Position numbers and translations under genes: made by a program. Below are positions 26,023-33,988 of a stretch of DNA of 33,988 bases, piece after piece (positions within the stretch are counted from its first letter, which is position 1; each line of letters opens with the position of its first letter). The stretch is from positions 1-33,988 of the forward strand of contig JAFRNM010000011.1 in NCBI GenBank assembly GCA_017430135.1, read 5' to 3'. The notes under the pieces were generated by a model. It saw only the letters and a program-made list of their open reading frames with translations. It was not told the DNA's origin and ran no database searches. The DNA comes from Clostridia bacterium. Its GTDB lineage: Bacteria; Bacillota; Clostridia; TANB77; CAG-508.

Positions 26023-26865
26023 ATGTTAATTAAAGATGCATTAGCTAAAGGAACAATAATGCTAAAAGGAGAAAATTTAGATAGCCCCAAAATGAAGGCA
26101 AGATTACTTTTACAAGATGTTTTAGATAAACCAAGGCAATATTTAATCGTACACGATATGGAAACAATAACTAAAGAACAAGAAAAAAGGTATTTTGAAA
26201 ATGTAGAAAAAGTAAAAAAAGGAACTCCAATTGAACATATTACACACATAAAAGAATTTATGAAAATGAACTTTTTTGTAGATGAAAATGTGCTAATACC
26301 AAGACAAGATACAGAAATTTTGGTAGAAGAAGTAATAAAAATTGCTAAAAAAATAAATGCAAAAAAAATCTTAGACTTATGCACAGGGAGTGGAGCAATT
26401 GCGGTTTCACTTGCCAAATATATAGAAAATTCTGAAATTACAGCAACTGATATAAGCCCTGATGCTCTTAGAATTGCTAAAAAGAATGCAACAATAAACA
26501 ATGTACAAAATCAGATTACATTTATAGAGTCAAACTTATTTGAAAATATTACTAACCAAAAATATGACATGATAGTTTCTAATCCACCATATATAAAAAA
26601 AGATGTTATAAAAAAGCTTGATAAAGAAGTTCAAAAAGAGCCAATCATAGCATTAGATGGCGGATATGATGGATTGGAATTTTATAGAAAAATTACTGAA
26701 GAAGCATTTCAATATATGAAATTTGGTGGATATTTATGTTTTGAAATAGGTTATGATCAAAAAGAAGATGTAATGAAAATTATCGAAATGCAAGAAAAAT
26801 ATGGCAACACATATTCAAAAAAAGATTTATATGATAATGATAGAGTAGTAATTACAAAATTATAA
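26023..26865 (+). CDS. prmC: Release factor glutamine methyltransferase
   Basis: 280 residues, normal length. It methylates the Gln of the GGQ motif in RF1/RF2. Visible: helical N-terminal domain (KMKARLLLQDVLDKPRQYL), EFMKMNFFVDENVLIPRQDTEILVEE (the IPRxDTE hallmark), SAM loop ILDLCTGSGAIAVSLA and the catalytic SNPPYI. The ATG at 26023 has TAGGTGA upstream; an in-frame TTG at 25966 lies before the promoter -10 and is rejected. In many genomes prfA precedes prmC; here it does not. It is followed 12 nt later by whiA. Confidence 0.95.
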   Translation: MLIKDALAKGTIMLKGENLDSPKMKARLLLQDVLDKPRQYLIVHDMETITKEQEKRYFENVEKVKKGTPIEHITHIKEFMKMNFFVDENVLIPRQDTEILVEEVIKIAKKINAKKILDLCTGSGAIAVSLAKYIENSEITATDISPDALRIAKKNATINNVQNQITFIESNLFENITNQKYDMIVSNPPYIKKDVIKKLDKEVQKEPIIALDGGYDGLEFYRKITEEAFQYMKFGGYLCFEIGYDQKEDVMKIIEMQEKYGNTYSKKDLYDNDRVVITKL

Positions 26866-26877
26866 AGGGGAGAAAAA

Positions 26878-27747
26878 ATGTCTTTTTCAAAAGATTTAAA
26901 ACAGGAACTAAGCAAACTAAATAACTTAGCCAAAAAAGATCAGGTAAAACAAGAACTAATAGGATATTTGATTTCTAGTAATACATCTGTTGATAATAAA
27001 GAAAATGTTAGATATGCAACAGAAAATGAATATAATATAAATAGATTTTCAAAATTGCTAAAAAATATGAATGTAGATTTTAAAATAGAAATGGAAGGAA
27101 AGACATTTGTAATAAAATTCAACCTTAAAGAAAGTAAGATAGTAACAATTGAAAATTCTGAGATATTTCAAAAAGAAAATAACCTGCAAGAAGAACAAAA
27201 AAAGGCGCTTATTAGAGGCGTTTTCTTAGGCTCAGGTTCTATAAATAATCCAGAAAACAAATATCATTTAGAAATAACATTTTCAAATAAAGAAAATCTT
27301 AACAATATACTACAATTGTTAAAAGAATTTGGAATTAGTTTTAAACCATTAAATAGCTCTAAAAAACATTCTATTTATATAAAAGAGGGAGAAGAAATTT
27401 CAAATTTCTTAGCTTTAATTGGTGCCAATAGTAGTGTTTTAAAATTTGAAGATATACGAATTCAAAGAGAAATGCGAGGAAAAGTAAATAGACTAGTAAA
27501 CTGTAAAAGTGCTAATTTAAACAAAACAATAAACGCATCAGTGGAACAAATAAATGCAATAAAAAAACTACAAGCAAATAAAAAATTTAATAAATTAGAT
27601 GATAACTTAAAAGAAATAGCAAAACTAAGACTAGAAAATCCAGACATGCCACTTTCAGAACTTGGAAAACTATTATCAAATCCTGTTGGAAAATCTGGTG
27701 TAAATTACAGATTGAAGAAAATTATAGAAATAGCTAATGAATTATAA
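26878..27747 (+). CDS. whiA: DNA-binding protein WhiA
   Basis: 289 residues. The N-terminal LAGLIDADG-like part has VKQELIGYLISSN and KKALIRGVFLGSGSINNPENKYHLEI, related to homing endonucleases but without the catalytic acidic residues. The C-terminal helix-turn-helix ends with NPDMPLSELGKLLSNPVGKSGVNYRLKKI. WhiA is a sporulation regulator in Streptomyces and affects cell division and lipid balance in Bacillus. RBS AAGGGGAGA. Its usual neighbours rapZ (yvcJ) and yvcK are absent; it sits between prmC and hemW, likely in one operon. Confidence 0.93.
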   Translation: MSFSKDLKQELSKLNNLAKKDQVKQELIGYLISSNTSVDNKENVRYATENEYNINRFSKLLKNMNVDFKIEMEGKTFVIKFNLKESKIVTIENSEIFQKENNLQEEQKKALIRGVFLGSGSINNPENKYHLEITFSNKENLNNILQLLKEFGISFKPLNSSKKHSIYIKEGEEISNFLALIGANSSVLKFEDIRIQREMRGKVNRLVNCKSANLNKTINASVEQINAIKKLQANKKFNKLDDNLKEIAKLRLENPDMPLSELGKLLSNPVGKSGVNYRLKKIIEIANEL

Positions 27748-27779
27748 AATATAGTTAAATTCATAAGGGGAGAATTTTA

Positions 27780-28931
27780 ATGAAACAATTAGGAATTTAC
27801 ATACACATACCATTTTGCAAAAGTAAATGCAAATATTGTGACTTCGTTTCATTTCAAGGAAGAGAAGCAAAACAAGATGACTATATCAATTGTTTAATAA
27901 AAGAAATAGAAAAACAAAATTGGAATGAAATAAACCAAAATTATAAAGTAACAACTATATACATAGGGGGCGGAACCCCCTCTTTTATTGATTCTGAACA
28001 TATTGAAAGAATATTAAATGTAGTAAAACAAAAAATACAAACTAAAATAGATGGGAAAATAGAAACCACAATAGAGGTTAATCCAGGAACAGCAAACAAA
28101 GAAAAACTAACAAAATATAAAAAAGTGGGAGTAAATAGATTAAGCATAGGTTTACAAAGTACAAACAATAAAATTTTAAAAGAAATAGGCAGAATTCATA
28201 CTTATGAACAATTTTTAGAAACATATAATTTGGCAAAAGAAGCTGGTTTTGAAAACATAAATGTAGATTTAATGTTAGCTCTTCCAAATCAAACAATTCA
28301 AGATTTAAAAGAAAGCGTAGAAAAAGTAATAGAGCTTAATCCAAACCATATATCTGTATATTCTTTAATATTAGAAGAGGGAACAGAATTGTATAAACTA
28401 GCAGAACAAGGAAAATTAAAATTACCAAGTGAAGAGTTGGAAAGGCAAATGTATTGGTATGTAAAAAATAAACTAGAAATGGCTGGATATAATCATTACG
28501 AAATATCAAATTTTGCTAAACTAGGTAAAGAATCCAAACACAATACGAATTGCTGGAATCAAGAAGAATACCTAGGATTTGGGCTTGCAGCACATTCATA
28601 TTTTAATAATAAAAGATTTAGTAATACAGACAATTTAGATTTATACATAAAAAACACAAACGAGAATAAACAAGAAAAAAATGTTGAAATACATGAAATA
28701 CAAAGTATAGAAGATAAGAAAAAGGAATATATGCTTTTAGGATTAAGAAAAATAGAAGGAGTATCGATTTCAAAATTCAAAGAAAAGTTTATAGATAATC
28801 CAATCTATTTATTTAAAAATGAACTTGCTATATTAGTTGAGGAAGGTTTAGTTGAAGTAGATATTGACTCAATAAAACTTACAAATAAAGGGTTAGATTT
28901 AGCAAATTTAGTGTGGGAGAAATTTGTGTAA
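27780..28931 (+). CDS. hemW: Radical SAM heme chaperone HemW
   Basis: 383 residues. The radical-SAM motif CKSKCKYC lies in IHIPFCKSKCKYCDF at the N-terminus, followed by YIGGGTPSFI, EVNPGTANKEKL, GVNRLSIGLQS, NVDLMLALPNQT and the HemN-like C-terminal domain (HYEISNFAKLGKESKHNTNCW). The CxxxCxxC cluster without the extra HemN cysteine (CxxxCxxCxC) points to HemW rather than coproporphyrinogen dehydrogenase: here the residue after the third Cys is Asp then Phe. RBS AAGGGGAGAAT. End of the prmC-whiA-hemW operon; the rplU promoter starts just after it. Confidence 0.92.
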   Translation: MKQLGIYIHIPFCKSKCKYCDFVSFQGREAKQDDYINCLIKEIEKQNWNEINQNYKVTTIYIGGGTPSFIDSEHIERILNVVKQKIQTKIDGKIETTIEVNPGTANKEKLTKYKKVGVNRLSIGLQSTNNKILKEIGRIHTYEQFLETYNLAKEAGFENINVDLMLALPNQTIQDLKESVEKVIELNPNHISVYSLILEEGTELYKLAEQGKLKLPSEELERQMYWYVKNKLEMAGYNHYEISNFAKLGKESKHNTNCWNQEEYLGFGLAAHSYFNNKRFSNTDNLDLYIKNTNENKQEKNVEIHEIQSIEDKKKEYMLLGLRKIEGVSISKFKEKFIDNPIYLFKNELAILVEEGLVEVDIDSIKLTNKGLDLANLVWEKFV

Positions 28932-28949
28932 AAAAATGCCAAAAATCGG

Positions 28950-28978
28950 TTGACAGATGGAAAAAATTATGTTAAAAT
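28950..28978 (+). promoter_or_regulatory. Promoter of rplU-rpmA
   Basis: A consensus TTGACA (28950-28955), 17-nt spacer, TAAAAT (28973-28978), fitting the high expression of ribosomal protein genes. Confidence 0.8.
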
Positions 28979-28984
28979 ATCTAA

Positions 28985-29070
28985 TTGTAATCCGCTTAGT
29001 CAAGGTTCATAAATACTATTAAAAATAGTTACCTATACTTAAGGATTAGCGAGTATACAAATAAGGGAGG
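28985..29070 (+). promoter_or_regulatory. L21 leader (ribosomal protein autoregulatory RNA)
   Basis: The roughly 95-nt untranslated leader of rplU. TAATCC (28988-28993) pairs with GGATTA (29043-29048), closing a structure that contains an ACTATT/AATAGT hairpin (29015-29029) and ends in GCGAGTATA before the GGGAGG RBS. Position and fold match the Firmicutes L21 leader, thought to bind L21 or a product of the operon and reduce expression. The class call is from context and pairing only. Confidence 0.7.
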
Positions 29071-29080
29071 TGCATTTTAG

Positions 29081-29458
29081 ATGTACGCAATAATTGAAAG
29101 CTGTGGAAAGCAATACAAAGTAGCAGAAGGAGATGTTGTATTTTTTGAAAAACTAGATGCAGAAGAAGGTAAAAAAGTTACTTTTGGAAATGTAGTTCTA
29201 GTATCAGAAGAAGGAAAAGTACAAGTTGGAGCTCCTTATGTTAAAGGTGTAAAGGTTGAAGGAAAAGTAGTTGCACATGGTAAAGGTAAAAAAATCTTAG
29301 TTTATAAGATGAAACCTAAAAAGAACTATAGAAGAATGCAAGGACATAGACAACCATATACAAAGGTTGAAATAACTTCAATAAAAACAGCAGCTGCAAA
29401 AACAACAAAAACAGAAGCAGCAGCTAGTGCTAAAAAAACAGAAGCTAAAGAAGCTTAA
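29081..29458 (+). CDS. rplU: Ribosomal protein bL21
   Basis: 125 residues. The core (about 1-103) is standard L21: [18 protein letters not shown] at the start, [24 protein letters not shown] and the [15 protein letters not shown] signature. A tail of about 22 residues made of A, K, T, E and S ([17 protein letters not shown]) is longer than in most L21 proteins and probably flexible. RBS GGGAGGTG before the ATG. It is followed by rpmA with a 65-nt gap; the usual gene between them in Firmicutes (prp/ysxB) is missing. Confidence 0.97.
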   Translation: MYAIIESCGKQYKVAEGDVVFFEKLDAEEGKKVTFGNVVLVSEEGKVQVGAPYVKGVKVEGKVVAHGKGKKILVYKMKPKKNYRRMQGHRQPYTKVEITSIKTAAAKTTKTEAAASAKKTEAKEA

Positions 29459-29523
29459 TGTTTAGTACAAATTAGAATTTAACAAATAGTTATAAATGAA
29501 TAAAACCGAAAGGAGTGAAAGAC

Positions 29524-29793
29524 ATGGCTCATAAAAAAGGTCAAGGTAGCTCTCATAATGGTAGAGAGTCAGAATCAAAACGTCTTGGTGTAAAAAGAGC
29601 AGATGGTCAATTTGTTTTAGCTGGAAATATTTTAGTTAGACAAAGAGGAACTAAAGTACATCCTGGAACTAATGTTGGTAAAGGTAGTGATGATACACTA
29701 TTTGCATTAGTAGATGGAACAGTAAAATTTGAAAGAAAAGGTAGAGATAAAAAACAAGTTAGTGTATATCCTGTTGCAGAAGCAAAGGCATAA
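29524..29793 (+). CDS. rpmA: Ribosomal protein bL27, without the Prp-cleaved N-terminal extension
   Basis: 89 residues from the ATG at 29524, chosen because AAAGGAG lies 8 nt upstream; the in-frame GTG at 29515 overlaps that RBS. It starts directly [16 protein letters not shown], like Gram-negative L27, and continues with [19 protein letters not shown]. Most Firmicutes L27 proteins carry about nine extra residues ending in F-F-A or L-F-A that Prp removes to free the peptidyl-transferase-reaching N-terminus. That extension is absent. The N-terminus lies near the ribosomal active site. Strong terminator after the gene. Confidence 0.96.
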   Translation: MAHKKGQGSSHNGRESESKRLGVKRADGQFVLAGNILVRQRGTKVHPGTNVGKGSDDTLFALVDGTVKFERKGRDKKQVSVYPVAEAKA

Positions 29794-29801
29794 CATTACA
29801 T

Positions 29802-29828
29802 AAAAACAGCAAGAAATTGCTGTTTTTT
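29802..29828 (+). terminator. Terminator of rplU-rpmA
   Basis: AAAAACAGCAA (29802-29812) pairs with TTGCTGTTTTT (29817-29827). A second, alternative pairing of CAAGAAATT with AATTTCTTG (to 29839) and another T-run follows, making tandem or alternative hairpins. Confidence 0.85.
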
Positions 29829-29837
29829 AATTTCTTG

Positions 29838-29866
29838 TTGTTTTTTTATTTCAAATGTAGTATAAT
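29838..29866 (+). promoter_or_regulatory. Probable obg promoter
   Basis: TTGTTT (29838-29843), 17-nt spacer, TATAAT (29861-29866), at the end of the preceding terminator. The leader to the obg ATG is about 110 nt and AT-rich; no riboswitch is recognised in it. Confidence 0.55.
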
Positions 29867-29974
29867 TATGGTGCGTATAAAAACTCCAAGGAAGAAATAT
29901 ACTATAAATAAAAATATATACTATATTAATTTAACAATTAAAATGCACATAGTGATATAAAAAATAATAATTAA

Positions 29975-31257
<1,283 letters not shown>

Positions 31258-31258
<1 letters not shown>

Positions 31259-31381
31259 ATTTGAAAAATAATTGGCGAATTTCGGCGTTGAACTGCATTT
31301 GGTAATCCTCAACGTGCAACATGCACGCTTCCGGTTACCTCATTTGTTCGCCTGGAAATTCATCCAATTCTTTTCCAAATC
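31258..31381. repeat. Large palindrome with GC-rich core between obg and the nucleoside kinase
   Basis: Outer arms 31258-31287 and 31349-31381 pair through GATTTG/CAAATC, AAAA/TTTT, AATTGG/CCAATT, GAATTTC/GAAATTC and GGC/GCC with single mismatches or small bulges. An inner hairpin pairs GGTAA-CC (31301-31308) with GG-TTACC (31333-31339) and ends in CGTGCA-ACA-TGCACG (31313-31327). The left arm begins on the last base of the obg stop codon. There is no T-run, so simple termination is unlikely. It fills the 157-nt gap. Confidence 0.65.
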
Positions 31382-31415
31382 GTTTAAGTACATATATAAA
31401 GGAAGGAAATTATAA

Positions 31416-33056
31416 ATGATAATTACATATAAAGATGATAAAAAAGAAATTAATGAACCTATTAAAGTAAAGGACTTGTTTGCTGAAGAAATTAAGAATA
31501 GCAAATACAATATAATGGGATGTTTGGTAAATAATGAATATCAAACATTGACTTTTGAATTAAAAGAAGATTCAAAAGTTGAATTTATAGATATGTCAAA
31601 TAAAGAGGGAATGAAGATTTATAGAAGAACTCTTATATATATATTAGGAAAAGCTTTTGGAGAAGTATATCCAGAAGCTCTATTAACTGTGGATTATCAA
31701 CTTGCACATTCAATGTTTTGTGAAGTAGATAATATGGAAGTAACAGATGAAATGATAGAAAAAGTTTCAAATAAAATTAAAGAAATTGTTGCTAAAAATC
31801 TTAACATTGAAAGAAGAGTAATGAATAGACAAGAAGCAGAAAAATTCTTTGAGGAAACTGGAACTATAAGAGGAAGATTGCAATTAGATATACCAGAAAA
31901 TAATGAAATTACAATGTATTTCTGCGAAAATTATTATAATTATTCTTATGGTATGTTAGCTTCGAACACTGGTTTAATGAATCATTTTGAACTTCAAAAA
32001 TATGATGATGGATTTTTAATAAAATATCCAAGTTCAAAAAATCCAGAGGTGGTAGACGAAAAAATAGAAAACAAAAAGCTTGCATTTTGTTTAAATGAAT
32101 ATGATGATTTGCACAAAATATTAAAAGTAGATACAGTTCATAAATTAAATAGAGCAGTAGATGAAGATAAAATAAAAGACATCATAATGATAGATGAAGC
32201 ACTTCATGAGAAAAAAATTGCTTTGATTGCAGATGAAATTGCCAAAAGAGATAATGTAAAAATGATACTAATTGCAGGACCATCTTCATCAGGAAAAACT
32301 ACATTTGCACAAAGATTAGGGATTCAATTAAAAATAAATGGAATAAAGCCAGTTACAATTTCAGTGGATAATTACTTTGTAGAAAGAGAAGATACACCAA
32401 AAGATGAAAATGGTAATTATAATTTTGAGGATATTGAAGCAATAGATTTAGAACTATTCAATGACCATTTAACAAAATTATTAAATGGTGAAGAAGTTGA
32501 AATGCCAGAATTTGATTTTAAAGTTGGAACAAAATTATATAAAGGCAAAAAATTGAAATTGGCTGAAGATGAAGTACTAGTTATAGAAGGAATACATTGC
32601 TTAAATGATAAATTAACAAGTAGTATCCCAAAAGAACAAAAATTCAAAATATACATAAGTGATTTAACAGTTTTAAATATGGACTATTATAATAGAATTT
32701 CATCAACAGATAATAGGTTAATAAGAAGGATTGTAAGAGATTATCAATTTAGAGGTTATTCAGCCAAACACACTTTAGAGACATGGCATAGTGTAAATAA
32801 TGGAGAAGAAAAAAATATATTCCCATACCAAGAAACGGCAGATGCAATGTTTAATACATCACTAATATATGAATTAGGAGTACTTAGAATCATAGCTTTA
32901 CCATTATTAGAAGAAATAAAAAACGATGTACCAGAATATGCAGAAGCTCGTAGGTTAGTTAATTTCTTAAAATATATAAAAGAAATACCAGCAGAATATG
33001 TTCCAACAAATTCATTATTAAAAGAGTTCATGGGCGGAGGAGATTTTAAATACTAA
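31416..33056 (+). CDS. Uridine-kinase-like nucleoside kinase with ThrRS-type N-terminus
   Basis: 546 residues. The N-terminal ~60 form a TGS-like domain; residues about 70-200 resemble the second additional domain of threonyl-tRNA synthetase (YRRTLIYILGKAFGEVYPEA, QLAHSMFCEVDN, FFEETGTIRGRLQLD). The C-terminal half is a P-loop phosphoribulokinase/uridine kinase domain with Walker A LIAGPSSSGKTTFAQRLG, VSVDN-like SVDNYFVERED, FDFKVGTKLYKG and VIEGIHCLND. This fusion is common in Clostridia and Thermotogales and is annotated as nucleoside kinase; the phosphate acceptor and the use of the synthetase-like part are unknown. RBS AAAGGAAGGAAA. It stands between two large palindromes. Confidence 0.9.
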   Translation: MIITYKDDKKEINEPIKVKDLFAEEIKNSKYNIMGCLVNNEYQTLTFELKEDSKVEFIDMSNKEGMKIYRRTLIYILGKAFGEVYPEALLTVDYQLAHSMFCEVDNMEVTDEMIEKVSNKIKEIVAKNLNIERRVMNRQEAEKFFEETGTIRGRLQLDIPENNEITMYFCENYYNYSYGMLASNTGLMNHFELQKYDDGFLIKYPSSKNPEVVDEKIENKKLAFCLNEYDDLHKILKVDTVHKLNRAVDEDKIKDIIMIDEALHEKKIALIADEIAKRDNVKMILIAGPSSSGKTTFAQRLGIQLKINGIKPVTISVDNYFVEREDTPKDENGNYNFEDIEAIDLELFNDHLTKLLNGEEVEMPEFDFKVGTKLYKGKKLKLAEDEVLVIEGIHCLNDKLTSSIPKEQKFKIYISDLTVLNMDYYNRISSTDNRLIRRIVRDYQFRGYSAKHTLETWHSVNNGEEKNIFPYQETADAMFNTSLIYELGVLRIIALPLLEEIKNDVPEYAEARRLVNFLKYIKEIPAEYVPTNSLLKEFMGGGDFKY

Positions 33057-33064
33057 AATATGTA

Positions 33065-33137
33065 CTTTTTGGGACTTTTTGGGACACTTTCAAAAAGTAA
33101 TGCTATTGAAAGCGGTCCCGAAAAGAATCCCAAAAAG
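33065..33137. repeat. Long hairpin after the nucleoside kinase gene
   Basis: CTTTTTGGGA-CTTTT-T-GGGAC-A-CTTTCAA (33065-33093) pairs with TTGAAAG-CG-GTCCC-G-AAAAG-AA-TCCCAAAAAG (33106-33137). That is about 28 pairs with small bulges and a 12-nt loop. No T-run follows the right arm on the plus strand. The left arm contains the string CTTTTTGGGAC in tandem. Confidence 0.65.
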
Positions 33138-33181
33138 AAAGTGAAAGAAAATTTAGGAAAAATAAATTAGGAGAATAAAAA

Positions 33182-33499
33182 ATGCTAAACACAAGCAAGT
33201 TCACAGAAATAGATGAAGAATTTATATGCGAAAATTGTGGAAAAATTGTTAAACCATTGGGCTATTCTTGCAGAAATCACTGCCCATATTGTTTGCATTC
33301 AAAACATGTGGACAAAAATCCAGGAGATAGGGCTGAAGAATGTCATGGAGATTTAGAGCCGGCAAGTTTGGAAATTGATAGTAAAAAAGGTTATGTAATT
33401 GTATTTAAGTGTAAAAAATGTGGAGCAATAAGAAAAAATAAGGCTGCAAAAGATGATAACATGGATTTGATAATAGAATTAAGTAGCAAGCAGATATAG
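33182..33499 (+). CDS. RNHCP-domain zinc protein
   Basis: 105 residues. Two cysteine knuckles (FICENCGKIV; HCPYCLHSKH) and a third pair (FKCKKCGAIRKNKA) surround the family signature SCRNHCPYCL, from which the RNHCP domain takes its name. A GDR-AEECHG segment follows. It is probably a zinc-binding RNA- or ribosome-associated protein; the function is not established for the family. RBS TTAGGAG 8-9 nt upstream of the ATG. It sits alone between a large hairpin and the tRNA cluster. Confidence 0.88.
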   Translation: MLNTSKFTEIDEEFICENCGKIVKPLGYSCRNHCPYCLHSKHVDKNPGDRAEECHGDLEPASLEIDSKKGYVIVFKCKKCGAIRKNKAAKDDNMDLIIELSSKQI

Positions 33500-33578
33500 T
33501 AAATTGGCATAATATATCATAAAATTATAATAAATTATACTAAAAAATAGAAAAATTTTAAAAAATTTTAAAAAACTA

Positions 33579-33607
33579 TTGACAAGAGATAAAAAATTTA
33601 GTATACT
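33579..33607 (+). promoter_or_regulatory. Promoter of the tRNA cluster, enclosed by an inverted repeat
   Basis: TTGACA (33579-33584), 17-nt spacer, TATACT (33602-33607), about 20 nt before tRNA-Val. GACAAGAG (33581-33588) and CTCTTGTC (33610-33617) form a perfect 8-bp inverted repeat spanning -35 to +1. Confidence 0.75.
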
Positions 33608-33627
33608 AACTCTTGTCGAAAGGACAT

Positions 33628-33703
33628 GGTCGCTTAGCTCAGCTGGTAGAGCATCTGCCTTACAAGCAGGGGGTCATAGGTTCGAGCCCTATAGCGACCA
33701 CCA
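33628..33703 (+). tRNA. tRNA-Val (anticodon TAC)
   Basis: Full cloverleaf: acceptor GGTCGCT/AGCGACC, D-arm GCTC/GAGC, anticodon arm with loop CTTACAA (anticodon TAC), T-arm ATAGG-TTCGAGC-CCTAT, and an encoded CCA end. Confidence 0.96.
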
Positions 33704-33732
33704 TTTATTTAAAATCATGGCAATATATATAT

Positions 33733-33809
33733 GGCCCGGTAGTTCAGTTGGTTAGAACGCTAGCCTGTCACGCTAGAGGTCGACGGTTCGAGCCCGTTCC
33801 GGGTCGCCA
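33733..33809 (+). tRNA. tRNA-Asp (anticodon GTC)
   Basis: Full cloverleaf: acceptor GGCCCGG/CCGGGTC with one G-T pair, D-arm with AGTTGGTTAGA, anticodon loop CTGTCAC (GTC), T-arm ACGGG-type stem with TTCGAGC, discriminator G, and encoded CCA. It is a GUN-anticodon tRNA and thus a substrate of the queuosine enzymes encoded at 3087-6521. Confidence 0.96.
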
Positions 33810-33822
33810 TTTTTTTATATAA

Positions 33823-33905
33823 GGCTTCATAGCTCAGTTGGTAGATGCTGTAGCTGTTCGAAGCGTAGCGAGTTACAGATATAGTATGCGGAATGAAATG
33901 AAGCT
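33823..33905 (+). pseudogene. Broken tRNA: 5' end of a tRNA-Phe-like gene with unrelated continuation
   Basis: Bases 33823-33845 are identical to the first 23 bases of the tRNA that starts at 33958 (acceptor strand GGCTTCA and most of the D-arm). After that the sequence no longer follows a tRNA: no T-loop TTCRA at the right place, and a GC-rich hairpin-forming stretch (CTGTA ... TACAG) instead of the anticodon arm. A TGAAGCT at 33899-33905 could pair with the acceptor strand. It is probably non-functional. Confidence 0.6.
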
Positions 33906-33957
33906 GCCTGCGACTGGCGAATAAAATTAAAATTATAGAAAAATTAAATTCATAAAT

Positions 33958-33988
33958 GGCTTCATAGCTCAGTTGGTAGAGCAGAGGA
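33958..33988 (+). tRNA. Start of a tRNA gene cut by the window end, probably tRNA-Phe
   Basis: GGCTTCATA, then D-arm GCTC-AGTTGGTA-GAGC, A, and AGAGGA of the anticodon stem. The first 31 bases follow normal tRNA spacing. The AGAGGA stem start is typical of tRNA-Phe, but the anticodon is outside the window. Confidence 0.7.

Noticed and set aside
28932..29080. T-box or purine-type riboswitch upstream of rplU
   Set aside because: No T-box sequence (TGGNACCGCG) or purine-aptamer loops; position and pairing fit an L21 leader.
33613..33822. An open frame of 69 codons across the tRNA genes
   Set aside because: It runs through two complete tRNA genes; the reading frame is accidental.

Overview
The window looks like a chromosomal segment of a low-GC, endospore-forming Clostridia-type Firmicute, possibly an uncultivated gut lineage. 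The reasons are the strongly AT-rich composition (roughly 30% GC by eye), AGGAGG-type ribosome binding sites, vegetative promoters of TTGACA-17-TATAAT type, a pro-sigma-K gene, a spore-hydrolase-like gene, WhiA, a PASTA kinase and a Firmicutes-type 6S RNA. The lineage is an inference. The genetic code is standard bacterial, with TAA, TAG and TGA all used as stops.

Layout. (1) 1-3000: a long U32 protein (RlhA-like, minus strand), divergent from a 56-residue charged small protein. (2) 3000-7970: queA, a previously unlinked transglutaminase-like protein, tgt (overlapping by 4 nt) and a WG-repeat membrane-anchored protein. (3) 7968-16700: a small membrane protein, then the classic translation/signalling cluster priA-def-fmt-prpC-prkC-rsgA-rpe, without rsmB or rlmN. 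(4) 16800-20400: adhE, a large three-way-junction palindrome and an APH-fold phosphotransferase. (5) 20400-21700: two minus-strand genes with less AT-rich codon use, a one-TM protein and a membrane-anchored SleB-like protein. (6) 21700-25400: a TrhP-like U32 protein, a DUF368/PopT transporter, sigK split by a one-base frameshift exactly at the pro-sequence junction, and a helical protein. (7) 25500-29000: 6S RNA, prmC, whiA and hemW. (8) 29000-33500: L21 leader, rplU, rpmA (no Prp gene and no Prp-cleaved extension), obg, a large nucleoside kinase and an RNHCP zinc protein. (9) 33600-end: tRNA-Val, tRNA-Asp, a broken tRNA 5' fragment, and the start of a probable tRNA-Phe cut by the window edge.

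Most genes serve translation: tRNA queuosine synthesis, formyl-Met processing, release-factor methylation, ribosome GTPases, ribosomal proteins, rRNA/tRNA hydroxylation and tRNAs. To these are added Ser/Thr phosphorylation signalling and a few sporulation genes.

The most unusual signals are: the sigK frameshift at a CGG-TAG context; several large intergenic imperfect palindromes with GC-rich cores (19444-19611, 23046-23181, 31258-31381, 33065-33137) that are not ordinary terminators; a duplicated tRNA 5' end flanking a 112-nt GC-rich segment; and a promoter followed at once by a terminator at 25463-25538. Reading was by eye; all pairings and domain calls need computational confirmation.
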